Shown here in pieces: positions 54,715-63,329 of a DNA stretch of 64,000 nucleotides; the stretch's first letter is position 1, and each line of letters opens with the position of its first letter. A program made the position numbers and the translations under genes. The stretch lies in assembly GCF_022370635.2 (NCBI RefSeq), contig NZ_CP092362.2, positions 496,001-560,000 on the forward strand, written 5' to 3'. Below the pieces are notes generated by a model that was not told the DNA's origin, searched no databases, and saw only the letters and a program-made list of their open reading frames with translations. The DNA is from Mycolicibacterium crocinum (GTDB lineage Bacteria > Actinomycetota > Actinomycetes > Mycobacteriales > Mycobacteriaceae).

Positions 54715-55589
54715 CGCATATCCCCGAACCGGGCGCCGGTCGGCTCACCATTGTTGTCCTGGCTGTCGTCTCGGCCGTGCTCACCTACCCGTGGCGGTCG
54801 AACTTCGATCGCTGGGCGTTGGGCATCGCTGTCGCTGTGGTGCTGGTGTCGCTGATCTGGTGGCGCGGTCGCTACCTGACCACGATCCTGTGGCAGCGAC
54901 TCCGAATCATGAGCAGCCGCAGGGCGATCGAGATCTCGTCGGATGACGTTCGCTGGACGGATGCCGATGCGGTGACAACGGTCTTGCTGCGCGTGGACGA
55001 TCGCGGCACCGAACTGCCGCTTGGTGTTCTGACCGGTTATCTCGACCGCTTCGGATTGGCCTGCGACGCGGTCCGGGTGACCATCCGCCGGGTGGGCAAC
55101 TCGACCACGACGTGGATCGGGCTGACGTTCAGCGGCGCCCGGAATCTGGCGGCCCTGCGGGCCAGGTCGGCGCAGATACCGCTGCGTCAGACCGCGGAGA
55201 ACGCGGCTCGCCGTCTGGCCGGCAATCTGCGTGAAAGAGGCTGGACGGCAACGCTCGTCGATGCGGATGACCTGCCCGACCTCTTCGCGGACGATGCCCG
55301 TGAACGGTGGCGATCGGTCAGCGACGCGCGCGGCTTCGTGACGACGTACTCCATCACGAATCCGGAGTCGGCGCTGACCGGCGTGGCCGCCAGCGATTCA
55401 CCGGAGGTGTGGACGGTGGTCGAGATCGCCGGATCCTCGCCGCGGCCGAAGCTCAGAGCCGGGGCCGCAATCCGTACCGAAGACCCACCGAACAGCTCGA
55501 CCCCGCTACCGGGGCTGACGTTGATCTCCGGGCGCCAGGCCACTGCTTTGGCGGCGCTGCACCCGTTGTCAGGTGTACGCCTGGTCTGA
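54711..55589 (+). CDS. eccE3: ESX-3 membrane-complex protein EccE3
   Basis: 292 residues with two N-terminal membrane helices (about 11-24 and 34-48; LTIVVLAVVSAVLTYPW, ALGIAVAVVLVSLIWW) and a soluble domain typical of EccE. ATG 54711 overlaps the stop of the restored mycP3 frame by 4 bp, the same coupling used elsewhere in the operon. Because of the upstream frameshift this gene is also in one continuous frame with the mycP3 catalytic domain. Last gene of ESX-3. Its 3' end overlaps the convergent copD-like gene by 21 bp. Confidence 0.9.
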   Translation: MTHIPEPGAGRLTIVVLAVVSAVLTYPWRSNFDRWALGIAVAVVLVSLIWWRGRYLTTILWQRLRIMSSRRAIEISSDDVRWTDADAVTTVLLRVDDRGTELPLGVLTGYLDRFGLACDAVRVTIRRVGNSTTTWIGLTFSGARNLAALRARSAQIPLRQTAENAARRLAGNLRERGWTATLVDADDLPDLFADDARERWRSVSDARGFVTTYSITNPESALTGVAASDSPEVWTVVEIAGSSPRPKLRAGAAIRTEDPPNSSTPLPGLTLISGRQATALAALHPLSGVRLV

Positions 55590-56593
55590 CGGCGCAAGGG
55601 GCCGCACCGAGCGCCGGGTGCCTGCCCACATCGCGGCCCCGACGACGGCGATCAATACGACGCCGGTGCCGAAGGTGCTCAGGTCGAACGACACGGCGGC
55701 GGGGGCGCCGGCCTGCGCGCGCGCCGAGCCGCGTAGGAACGGTACGACGGCCAGAACGCAGACTGCCACCAGTGCTTCACCCAGGACCACTGCCGGAAAG
55801 TGTTGAGCAGCAAGCCGGAACACACCGCGGCGATCACCGCCCTGCTGCAGCGCGTGAATTCTCGGCAGAAGAACGCGGACGTTGTAGCCGCCTGCACACA
55901 ACAGCACGATCACCAGGACCAGCTTGACTGCCAGCGCTCGTCCGTACGCGGTAGTGAACAACTGGCCCGGCGTTCCCACGTGGCTCCACGCCAACCAGGT
56001 ACCGCTGACGATCAACGCCCCAACGGCGATCATCGCCACCAGACTGAACCGTTCCCAAATCTGGGCCCAGTCATCCGCCACACGACTGTCATCATCGTCA
56101 CGGGTCCTATTGCGGCGCAGCGCAACTGCCGTCGCCGCCAATACCACCAGCCCGCCCACCCAGGTGACCGCACCGATCACGTGCACTGCCGTGAGTGCAT
56201 TGGCGGCGACTCGGCCCAGATTGGAATACTGCAACGGATCACGGGAAGCACCGCGGCGGCCAGCGCGACGGCGGCGACACCGCGAGCCAACGCCCGCGAG
56301 TTCGTCCACCGCATCGCCACCAATCCGCAGGCGGCCAACGCCAGCGCGAGCGACTGGACGAGCGCCAGCCCGGTGACATGGGTGGTGGCACGAAGGTGTA
56401 ACACGAGACCGAGCACCACGAGGACCGCGGCCGGTATACCCAGACTGCGTACCCCGCGGGAGACCGGCCCGCCGGGCATGGCGAATGCCCCCACAGTGAG
56501 CCCCATACCGAGCGGAACGGACAGACTCAGGTAGTAGACGACCTGGGTGACGACTTCGACGGCTGCCGGAGCTGGCGGAGCGGTGCCGGGCAC
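55569..56593 (-). pseudogene. CopD-family copper-resistance membrane protein, frameshifted
   Basis: Two overlapping frames together make one polytopic membrane protein. The N-terminal part (GTG 56593 leftwards, VTQVVYYLSLSVPLGMGLTVGAFA to AAVLPVIR) is in one frame. The C-terminal part (DPLQYSNLGRVAANALTAVHVIGAVTWVGGLVVL onwards to 55569) is in another. The join is near 56240; restoring one G there gives LPGDPLQYSNLG and a continuous product of about 340 residues. HVIGAVTWVGGL is typical of the CopD domain, which takes part in copper handling. It could be a real decay event or a sequencing error. The GTG start has AAGGA upstream. Convergent with eccE3. Confidence 0.7.
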
Positions 56594-56649
56594 GGTGACA
56601 TCCTTACCTACGAACTGTTACTGACTTGAACGCTAGAGTCCCCGGCTTT

Positions 56650-56703
56650 GTTCACCCTGTGCGTGAACTGTGCGTGGCATCTGGCGTTCAGGGTCGACCC
56701 TGA
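56650..56703. repeat. Two small palindromes between the copD-like and polymerase genes
   Basis: GTTCAC (56650-56655) pairs with GTGAAC (56663-56668) around a 7-base loop. TCAGGGTCGACCCTGA (56688-56703) is a perfect 16-bp palindrome covering the stop codon of the polymerase gene. They may act as operator and terminator elements; no function is proven. Confidence 0.4.
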
Positions 56704-57884
56704 CGCCCCGAATACCCTTCCCACGGGCTGTAATCCGCGATCAGTTCTTCTTGTGTAGGCCGCTGCGCCTCTGGCACATGCTCGAGGTTGATCCGGATGC
56801 GGTACCAGATCGAACTCGGTCCGCGCATCCCGTCGACCAGAATGTCGGTGGGCTGCAACGTCTTCGCTGCCTCGGGGTGGCGGGCACGCCAGACGTCCAA
56901 GGCCGCCAGAGCCTCGTCGCGGGTCTTGGTGCGGGCGACCTCGATCAGCGGCTTGTTGCCTTTCGGTGGTTTCTCGGCAGGCCCGAGTTCCTCGGCCAGC
57001 TGCAGCAGTGCATCCAGCGAGCCGACGGCGTCGTCCATCGACTCCCACGGATCGCCGCGCTCAGCGAAGCGGGCCGGGACAGTCTGGATCGTGAACTCCT
57101 CGGCCCGGCAGCCGGGGACCTCGTCCCATGTCAGCGGCGTCGACACTCGCGCGTCCGGGGTGGCCCGCACCGAGTAGGCCGACGCGACCGTGCGATCCTT
57201 GGCGTTCTGATTGAAGTCGACGAAGATTCGTTGTCCGCGTTCTTCCTTCCACCACTGGCTGCTGGCCAGGTCGGGTGCGCGGCGCTGCACCTCGCGGGCC
57301 ACGGTCTCGGCCGCCAGCCGCACCTGTTTGAACGGCCACTGCGGTGCGATCCGGGCATAGATGTGGAAACCGCGCGACCCCGACGTCTTGGGCCAGGCGG
57401 TGAGCCCATGGTCCTCGAGCACCTCGCGCGCCACCTGAGCCACCTCCAGGATCTGCGGCCACTCGACACCGGGCATCGGATCGAGGTCGATCCGCAGCTC
57501 GTCAGGATGGTCGAGATCGCCCGAGCGGACCGGATGCGGGTTGAGATCGACGCAGCCGAGATTGATCGCCCACGCCAGTCCGGCAGGTTCGCGGAGCACC
57601 GCCTCCTTGGCCGACGTTCCGCGGGCGTAGCGCAGCTCGGCGACGTCGATCCAGTCCGGGCGCTTCTCGGGGGCGCGCTTCTGGAAGATCGCTTCCTCGG
57701 TGATGCCCTTGACGAACCGCTTCAGGATCATCGGCCGATCGGCGACACCACGCAGCGCGCCGCCGGCCACCGCAAGGTAGTAGCTGACGAGGTCACCCTT
57801 GGTGACCGGAGCGCGCCCGTCGGCCGCGGGGAAGACCACTTTGTCGGGATGGCTGATGGTGACCTGGCGACCGTCCACGTCCAT
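56688..57884 (-). CDS. Stand-alone NHEJ-type DNA polymerase/primase (LigD polymerase-domain homologue, Rv0269c-like)
   Basis: The 398 residues correspond to the LigD polymerase domain of the archaeo-eukaryotic primase superfamily: PMILKRFVKGITEEAIFQKRAPEKRP, the catalytic acid pair in ELRIDLDPMP, TSGSRGFHIYARI (His/Arg nucleotide contacts), QRIFVDFNQNAKDRTVASAYSVR and TPLTWDEV. No ligase or nuclease domain is attached. Such proteins add ribo- or deoxynucleotides in break repair or lesion tolerance. The gene pair with divergent fadD2 and then fadE6 repeats the order Rv0269c-Rv0270-Rv0271c of M. tuberculosis. ATG 57884; 66 bp separate it from fadD2. Confidence 0.88.
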   Translation of the reverse strand: MDVDGRQVTISHPDKVVFPAADGRAPVTKGDLVSYYLAVAGGALRGVADRPMILKRFVKGITEEAIFQKRAPEKRPDWIDVAELRYARGTSAKEAVLREPAGLAWAINLGCVDLNPHPVRSGDLDHPDELRIDLDPMPGVEWPQILEVAQVAREVLEDHGLTAWPKTSGSRGFHIYARIAPQWPFKQVRLAAETVAREVQRRAPDLASSQWWKEERGQRIFVDFNQNAKDRTVASAYSVRATPDARVSTPLTWDEVPGCRAEEFTIQTVPARFAERGDPWESMDDAVGSLDALLQLAEELGPAEKPPKGNKPLIEVARTKTRDEALAALDVWRARHPEAAKTLQPTDILVDGMRGPSSIWYRIRINLEHVPEAQRPTQEELIADYSPWEGYSGRQGRP

Positions 57885-57950
57885 GAAGCCATGGTAATTA
57901 GGCAGCTCGTTCCGTCTTGGCTGCGACGTACGTCACTTAGGGTTGAAACC

Positions 57951-59630
57951 ATGCCCAGTCTTTTCGATCTCCCCGCACAGGCACTGGCCAAGGCTCAGCA
58001 ACTGGCCGATCGCGGCTCCGCTGAGCTGCACTACCTGTTCAAGATGATCGAGTCCGGCGCGTTCCGGCTCGAGCCGCCGCAGAATCTTGTGGCGATGGTG
58101 GCCGACATCCGCCGCTGGGGTGAAATCGGGATGGTCCCTGCGCTCAACGCCCGCCGAACACCCAACAAGCTGGCGATCGTCGACGACGAAGGGTCGATGA
58201 CGTACAAGGAGCTCGACGACGCCGCCAACGCGGTCGCCAACGCGTTGCTGGCCAAGGGGGTCACCGGCGGCGACGGCGTGGCGATTCTGGCTCGCAACCA
58301 CCGCTGGTTCGTGATCGCCAACTACGGCGCAGCGCGGGTCGGTGCGCGCACGATCATGCTCAACACCGAATTCTCCGGGCCACAGATCAGAGACGTCTCC
58401 GAGCGTGAGGGCGCCAAGCTGATCATCTACGACGACGAGTACGCCGAGGCTGTCAAGCTCGCCGAGCCGCCGTTGGGCAAGCTGCGCGCGTTGGGAACGA
58501 ATCCGGACAAGGACGAGCCGTCGGGCTGCACCGACGAAACCCTGGCCGACGTCATCAAGCGCAGCAGCAGCGCGCCGGCGCCCAAGGCCACCAAGCGCTC
58601 GTCGATCATCATTCTCACCAGCGGCACCACCGGAACCCCGAAGGGTGCCACCCGCAACACCCCGCCGACCCTGGCGCCGATCGGCGGGATCCTGTCTGCC
58701 GTGCCGTTCCGCGCCGGCGAGGTCACCTCGTTGCCGTCGCCGATGTTCCATGCGCTGGGGTATCTGCATGCCACGATCGCGCTGACGATGGGCTCGACGC
58801 TGGTGCTGCATCGAAAGTTCAAGCCCGACATCGTGTTACAAGACGTCCCGAAGCACGGGGTGACGGCGATCGTGGTGGTGCCGGTCATGCTGTCGCGGAT
58901 GCTCGACGCGCTGGAGAAGATGGAGACCAAGCCGGACCTGTCGTCGCTGCGGATCGTGTTCGTCTCCGGCTCCCAGCTCGGGGCGGAGCTGGCCACCCGG
59001 GCGCTGAAGGACATCGGTCCGGTGATCTACAACATGTACGGCTCAACGGAAGTCGCGTTCGCGACGATCGCCGGGCCGAAGGACCTGCAGATGAATCCGG
59101 CCACCGTGGGTCCCGTCGTCACGGGTGTCAAGGTCAAGATCCTCGACGACAACGGCAACGAGCTGCCGCAGGGCGAGGTGGGCCGGATCTTCGTCGGCAA
59201 CAGCTTCCCGTTCGAGGGCTATACCGGCGGCGGTCACAAGCAAATCATCGACGGGCTGATGTCATCCGGTGATGTCGGCTATTTCGATCACAACGGCTTG
59301 CTGTTCGTCAGCGGCCGCGACGACGAGATGATCGTCTCGGGCGGCGAGAACGTTTTCCCCGCGGAGGTCGAGGACCTCATCAGCGGCCACCCCGACGTCG
59401 TCGAGGCGACCGCACTCGGGGTAGACGATCCCGACTGGGGTGCCCGGCTGCGGGCCTTCGTCGTGCTGAAGGAAGAAGCCGAGCTCACCGAGGAAGCCGT
59501 CAAGAACTATGTGCGCGAACACCTTGCGCGCTACAAGGTTCCGCGCGAGGTGGTGTTTTTAGCCGAGCTGCCGCGCAACCCCACCGGCAAGATCCTCAAG
59601 CGCGAGCTGCGCGACATCGAGGTGAAGTAG
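57951..59630 (+). CDS. fadD2: Long-chain fatty-acid-CoA ligase FadD2
   Basis: A 559-residue ANL-superfamily ligase: P-loop ILTSGTTGTPKGATR (about 218-232), substrate/adenylate motif YNMYGSTEVAF, GRDDEMIVSGGENVFPAEVE and the catalytic Lys in NPTGKILKREL. It activates a fatty acid as acyl-AMP and then acyl-CoA. ATG 57951 gives the M. tuberculosis FadD2 length; a longer open frame from 56670 runs antisense across the polymerase gene and is not credible. It faces fadE6 convergently across a strong hairpin, and the two likely work in beta-oxidation. Confidence 0.9.
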   Translation: MPSLFDLPAQALAKAQQLADRGSAELHYLFKMIESGAFRLEPPQNLVAMVADIRRWGEIGMVPALNARRTPNKLAIVDDEGSMTYKELDDAANAVANALLAKGVTGGDGVAILARNHRWFVIANYGAARVGARTIMLNTEFSGPQIRDVSEREGAKLIIYDDEYAEAVKLAEPPLGKLRALGTNPDKDEPSGCTDETLADVIKRSSSAPAPKATKRSSIIILTSGTTGTPKGATRNTPPTLAPIGGILSAVPFRAGEVTSLPSPMFHALGYLHATIALTMGSTLVLHRKFKPDIVLQDVPKHGVTAIVVVPVMLSRMLDALEKMETKPDLSSLRIVFVSGSQLGAELATRALKDIGPVIYNMYGSTEVAFATIAGPKDLQMNPATVGPVVTGVKVKILDDNGNELPQGEVGRIFVGNSFPFEGYTGGGHKQIIDGLMSSGDVGYFDHNGLLFVSGRDDEMIVSGGENVFPAEVEDLISGHPDVVEATALGVDDPDWGARLRAFVVLKEEAELTEEAVKNYVREHLARYKVPREVVFLAELPRNPTGKILKRELRDIEVK

Positions 59631-59640
59631 CCCCCTGCTC

Positions 59641-59704
59641 CCGCGAGCAGACACAAACTCACCCAATTCGGCGCCGATTTAGGCGATTTTGTGTCTGCTC
59701 GCGG
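59641..59704. terminator. Bidirectional hairpin between convergent fadD2 and fadE6
   Basis: Perfect 17-bp arms CCGCGAGCAGACACAAA (59641-59657) and its complement (59688-59704) enclose a 30-base loop that holds its own palindrome, TCGGCGCCGA (59668-59677). The arms begin 10 bp after the fadD2 stop and end 6 bp before the fadE6 stop. GCGAGCAGAC-type arms recur at mycobacterial gene ends, from general knowledge. Confidence 0.75.
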
Positions 59705-59710
59705 AGGAAC

Positions 59711-61909
59711 CTACGGGTCGCGGGGCAGGCCCAGCAGCCGCTCGGCGATGATGTTCAGCTGCACCTCCGAGGTGCCGCCGTAAATCGTCGTCGATCGGCT
59801 GCCCAGCAGGTACTCCGCCCACTTGCCTTGCAACTCATCGGGATCGCCGATCGCCCCGTCGATGCCGAACGACGACACCGCGAACTCGGCGTAGCCCTGC
59901 CCGGTGCGCATCGACAACAGCTTCGAGATCGCGGCCGACGGCATCGCATCGCCGCCGGCCAGCGTCAGCAGCGTCGAGCGCAGGTTCAGCAGCTTGGCCG
60001 CATGCCCCTCGGCGATCAGTTCACCGGCCCGGTGATGGCCGATCTGGTCGAAGTGGCCGTCGCTGACGAACTTCACGAAGCCGTCGAGGTTGGCCAAAAA
60101 GCCGGGCTCGCTGCTGCCGATCGAAACCCGTTCGGCCGTCAGGGTATTGCGGCTGACCTCCCAGCCGCGGTCGACCTCGCCGAGGACCAGCTCGTCGGGA
60201 ACGAAGACGTCGTCGATGAACACCGTGTTGAACATCGCGTGGCCGGTGAGCTCACGCAGCGGCTTGACCTCGACGCCCTCGGCCTTCATGTCGAGCAGGA
60301 AATACGTGATGCCGTTGTGCTTCGGCGCGCTGGGGTTCGTCCGCGCCAACAGTGCTCCCCACTGCGCGTACTGGGCACCGGTGGTCCAGATCTTCTGCCC
60401 GGTGATCCGCCAGCCACCGTCGACCTTGGTGGCCTTGGTGGTCAGGCTGGCCAGGTCCGACCCGGCTCCCGGCTCGGAAAACAGCTGGCACCAGATCATT
60501 TCGCCGCGGAACGTCGGCGGCAGGAAGCGCTGCTTCTGCTCGTCGTTGCCGAACGCCACGATCGACGGGATCAGCCAGGCCGCGATGCCCATCTGCGGGC
60601 GCTTGACCTGTCCGGCGGTGAACTCCTGGGCGATGATGATCTGCTCGATCGGCTTGGCGGCCCGGCCCCAGGGCTTCGGCAGATGCGGCTGCACCCAGCC
60701 ACCCTCGGCAATCGCGGCCTTTCGCTCCTCGCGCGGGATAGCCTTCAGCGCAGCCACTTCCGCGCGAATCTCGTCGCGCAGCTTCTCGGTCTCGGGGTCG
60801 AGATCGATGTTGATCGGCCGCATGCCGGTGCTCGTGGCGGTGTCGAACACCTTCTGCTGATACTCGCTGGCGCGCCCGAACGCCGCGACCAGACCCAGTG
60901 TGCGGCGGTAGTAGACGTTGGTGTCGTGCTCCCAGGTGAAACCGATGCCGCCGTGCACCTGGATGCAATCCTGGGTGGTGTGCTGGGCGGCGGCCGGCGC
61001 CAGACTGGCCGCCACAGCCGCGGCGAACTCATAGGCCGTTTGCTCGTTGTCCCAATCCTTTTCGGCGGCCTCATCCAGTGCGCGGGCGGCATCCCACACC
61101 GCCGCGGTGGCGCGCTCGGTGTCGGCGATCATCTCCGCACACTTGTGCTTGATGGCTTGGAATTGGCCGATCGGACGGCCGAACTGCTCGCGAATCTTCG
61201 CGTACGCCGCTGCGGTGTCGGTGGCCCAGCGGGCGATGCCGACCGCCTCGGCCGACAGCAGGGTGGTGAGGATCGCGCGACCGGCCGGCTGCGACAGGTT
61301 GGCCAGCACGCGGTCGTCGGTGACCTCGACGGCGTTGGCACGCACATGCGCCACCGGACGCAGCAGGTCCACCGAGTTGACCGGTTCGATCTCCAACTGG
61401 TCGGCGTCGAGGATCACCCATTCCACGCCGCTTTCGATGGCGACCGGAAGCACCAGCACCGAGGCCTGCGCGGCGGCGGGCACCGAGCGGGCTTCCCCGC
61501 GGATGACCAGCGACCCGTCCTGCCGGGTGGCGGTCAGGCCCGACTCCAGGGCACAGGTGGCGATGAGCTCGCCCGCGGCCAACTTGCTCAGCAGCTTCGT
61601 GTCGGGATCGTGGGCAGAGATCAGCGCGCTGGCGATGGCCGACGGCACGAAGGGCCCGGGCACCGCGCCGTAGCCGAACTCGGCGATCACGATCGCGAGC
61701 TCGAGCAGACCGAAGCCCTGGCCGTCCACCGACTCCGCCAGGTGCAGGCCATGCAAGCCCTGTTCGGCGGCCGCTTTCCAGTACGGCGGCGGGGTGGGCA
61801 GCGGCGTCTCGAGGGCCTCGTGCAGAACCTCAGACGGTGCGACGCGTGCGACGAGGGACTTCACCGAGTCGGCGAGGTCGTTGTGCTCAGGTGTGATCGC
61901 GATGGGCAT
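59711..61909 (-). CDS. fadE6: Fused double acyl-CoA dehydrogenase FadE6
   Basis: 732 residues with two acyl-CoA dehydrogenase-like halves. The first (about 1-345) has FGYGAVPGPFVPSAIA, EQFGRPIGQFQAIKHKCAEM and the C-terminal QVHGGIGFTWEHDTNVYYRR. The second (about 375-732) has MIWCQLFSEPGAGSDLASLTT, GWRITGQKIWTTGAQYA and TIYGGTSEVQLNIIAERLLGLPRDP. The double length matches M. tuberculosis FadE6 (Rv0271c), which I recall as about 731 residues. It introduces the alpha-beta double bond into an acyl-CoA; the two halves may form an intramolecular heterodimer as in steroid-side-chain dehydrogenases. ATG 61909. Confidence 0.9.
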   Translation of the reverse strand: MPIAITPEHNDLADSVKSLVARVAPSEVLHEALETPLPTPPPYWKAAAEQGLHGLHLAESVDGQGFGLLELAIVIAEFGYGAVPGPFVPSAIASALISAHDPDTKLLSKLAAGELIATCALESGLTATRQDGSLVIRGEARSVPAAAQASVLVLPVAIESGVEWVILDADQLEIEPVNSVDLLRPVAHVRANAVEVTDDRVLANLSQPAGRAILTTLLSAEAVGIARWATDTAAAYAKIREQFGRPIGQFQAIKHKCAEMIADTERATAAVWDAARALDEAAEKDWDNEQTAYEFAAAVAASLAPAAAQHTTQDCIQVHGGIGFTWEHDTNVYYRRTLGLVAAFGRASEYQQKVFDTATSTGMRPINIDLDPETEKLRDEIRAEVAALKAIPREERKAAIAEGGWVQPHLPKPWGRAAKPIEQIIIAQEFTAGQVKRPQMGIAAWLIPSIVAFGNDEQKQRFLPPTFRGEMIWCQLFSEPGAGSDLASLTTKATKVDGGWRITGQKIWTTGAQYAQWGALLARTNPSAPKHNGITYFLLDMKAEGVEVKPLRELTGHAMFNTVFIDDVFVPDELVLGEVDRGWEVSRNTLTAERVSIGSSEPGFLANLDGFVKFVSDGHFDQIGHHRAGELIAEGHAAKLLNLRSTLLTLAGGDAMPSAAISKLLSMRTGQGYAEFAVSSFGIDGAIGDPDELQGKWAEYLLGSRSTTIYGGTSEVQLNIIAERLLGLPRDP

Positions 61910-62009
61910 CGTTGCGCCTCCCTATTAACCGGTGGGTTGGGAGCCAGGTTACCGGCACGATCGTGTACCCCTCCAGGTGGCGTACATGCCAGTGGGACGA
62001 CGGGACCGC

Positions 62010-63329
62010 TTACCGCCCGCTCCGGTCGGGGGTCGCGCGCAGGACCACCACCACGACGGCCGAGATGATCATGAAGATGCCCACCGCCCACATACCGGCC
62101 TTGTCGCTGCCGGTGAACTGGTTCAGCGCGCCGGTCGCATACGGGGCGGCGAATCCGCCGAGATTGCCGATCGAATTGATCAGCCCGATGCCGCCCGCGG
62201 CGGCCGCACCCGTGAGGAACTGAGCGGGCAGCGCCCAGAAACTGGGAATCGCGCTGAACACCCCCATGGCGGCGATACACACCGGGACCATCACCAGCAG
62301 GGGGCTGTGCAGATACAGCGCGACCGGAATAGCCAAGCCGCCCAATCCCATTGGGATCGCGACATGCCAGACGTGTTCGCTCTTGCGGTCGGCGTGCCGA
62401 GACCACAGGTACATCGCGATAGCGGCCAGGGTGTACGGCACCGCGGTGATCAAACCCACCTGCACGATCGACAGGTGCACGTCGAAGGTCTTCTTGAAGT
62501 CCGCGATAATCGACGGCAGGAAGAAGGCCAGCGCGTACAAGCCGTAGGCGACGCCGAAGTACACCAGGGACAGCAGCCAGATTCGCGGGCTGGTCAGCGC
62601 GCGGCGCAGCGGAAAGTCGAAGTTGCCCGCGACCTCGCGTTCCTCGGCGGCCAGCACGTCGATCAGCCACTGCCGTTCGTCGGGCTGCAGCCAGTGAGCG
62701 TCGGCGGGCCGATCGGTCAGATAGAACCAGCAGATGACGCCCAGGATGATCGCAGGCAGGCCGACTCCGATCATCATGAACTGCCAGCCGGCCAGCCCGA
62801 ACACACCCTCACCAGCCTGAATCATCCACGCCGCCACCGGAGTTCCGACGGCCGCCGCGACCGGGCTCGCCATCATGAACATCGCCACGATCCGCGCCCG
62901 GTAGGCGGCGGGGAACCAGCGGGTCAGGTAAAAGATCACGCCCGGGAAAAGCCCGGCCTCGGCCACGCCGAGCAGGAACCGCAACGCCAGCAGCGTCGGT
63001 GCGTTGGGTGCGAATCCGATTGCCACGGCGACGATTCCCCACGACACCGCGATGCGGGCCAGCCAACGGCGGGCACCGAAGCGTTCCAGGGCCAGGTTGG
63101 ACGGCACCTCAACCAGCACGTAGCCGATGAAGAAGATGCCCGACGCCAGCCCGAACATGCTCGCGGTGAGCTGGAGGTGCTCGCTGATATCGGCTTTGGC
63201 AATGCCGAGATTGGTGCGGTCGAGGTAGTTGACGAAGTACAGCGCCATGAGAAACGGGACGGCGCGGATGATCACCTTGCGCAGCGTGCGCGCCTCGAGC
63301 GTCTTCTCACCGGTCGATGAGACGGACAT
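62010..63329 (-). CDS. MFS transporter, anion:cation symporter (ACS) family
   Basis: 439 residues with 12 predicted membrane helices. The ACS motif FVNYLDRTNLGIAKADI in helix 1, LVEVPSNLALERFGARRWLARI (MFS motif A region), RFLLGVAEAGLFPGVIFYLTRWFP and a hydrophilic central loop with PADAHWLQPDERQWL are typical of carriers for organic anions such as tartrate, phthalate, glucarate or hydroxyacids. Its start overlaps the end of the 2-hydroxyacid dehydrogenase gene by 23 bp, so the two are co-transcribed. The carrier probably imports a hydroxy or keto acid processed by that enzyme; substrate inferred only. Confidence 0.88.
   Translation of the reverse strand: MSVSSTGEKTLEARTLRKVIIRAVPFLMALYFVNYLDRTNLGIAKADISEHLQLTASMFGLASGIFFIGYVLVEVPSNLALERFGARRWLARIAVSWGIVAVAIGFAPNAPTLLALRFLLGVAEAGLFPGVIFYLTRWFPAAYRARIVAMFMMASPVAAAVGTPVAAWMIQAGEGVFGLAGWQFMMIGVGLPAIILGVICWFYLTDRPADAHWLQPDERQWLIDVLAAEEREVAGNFDFPLRRALTSPRIWLLSLVYFGVAYGLYALAFFLPSIIADFKKTFDVHLSIVQVGLITAVPYTLAAIAMYLWSRHADRKSEHVWHVAIPMGLGGLAIPVALYLHSPLLVMVPVCIAAMGVFSAIPSFWALPAQFLTGAAAAGGIGLINSIGNLGGFAAPYATGALNQFTGSDKAGMWAVGIFMIISAVVVVVLRATPDRSGR

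Noticed and set aside
56670..57950. A very long open frame joined to fadD2 from 56670
   Set aside because: It runs antisense across the whole polymerase gene, with Arg/Gly/Pro-rich translation and no family motif; the conserved FadD2 start is ATG 57951.
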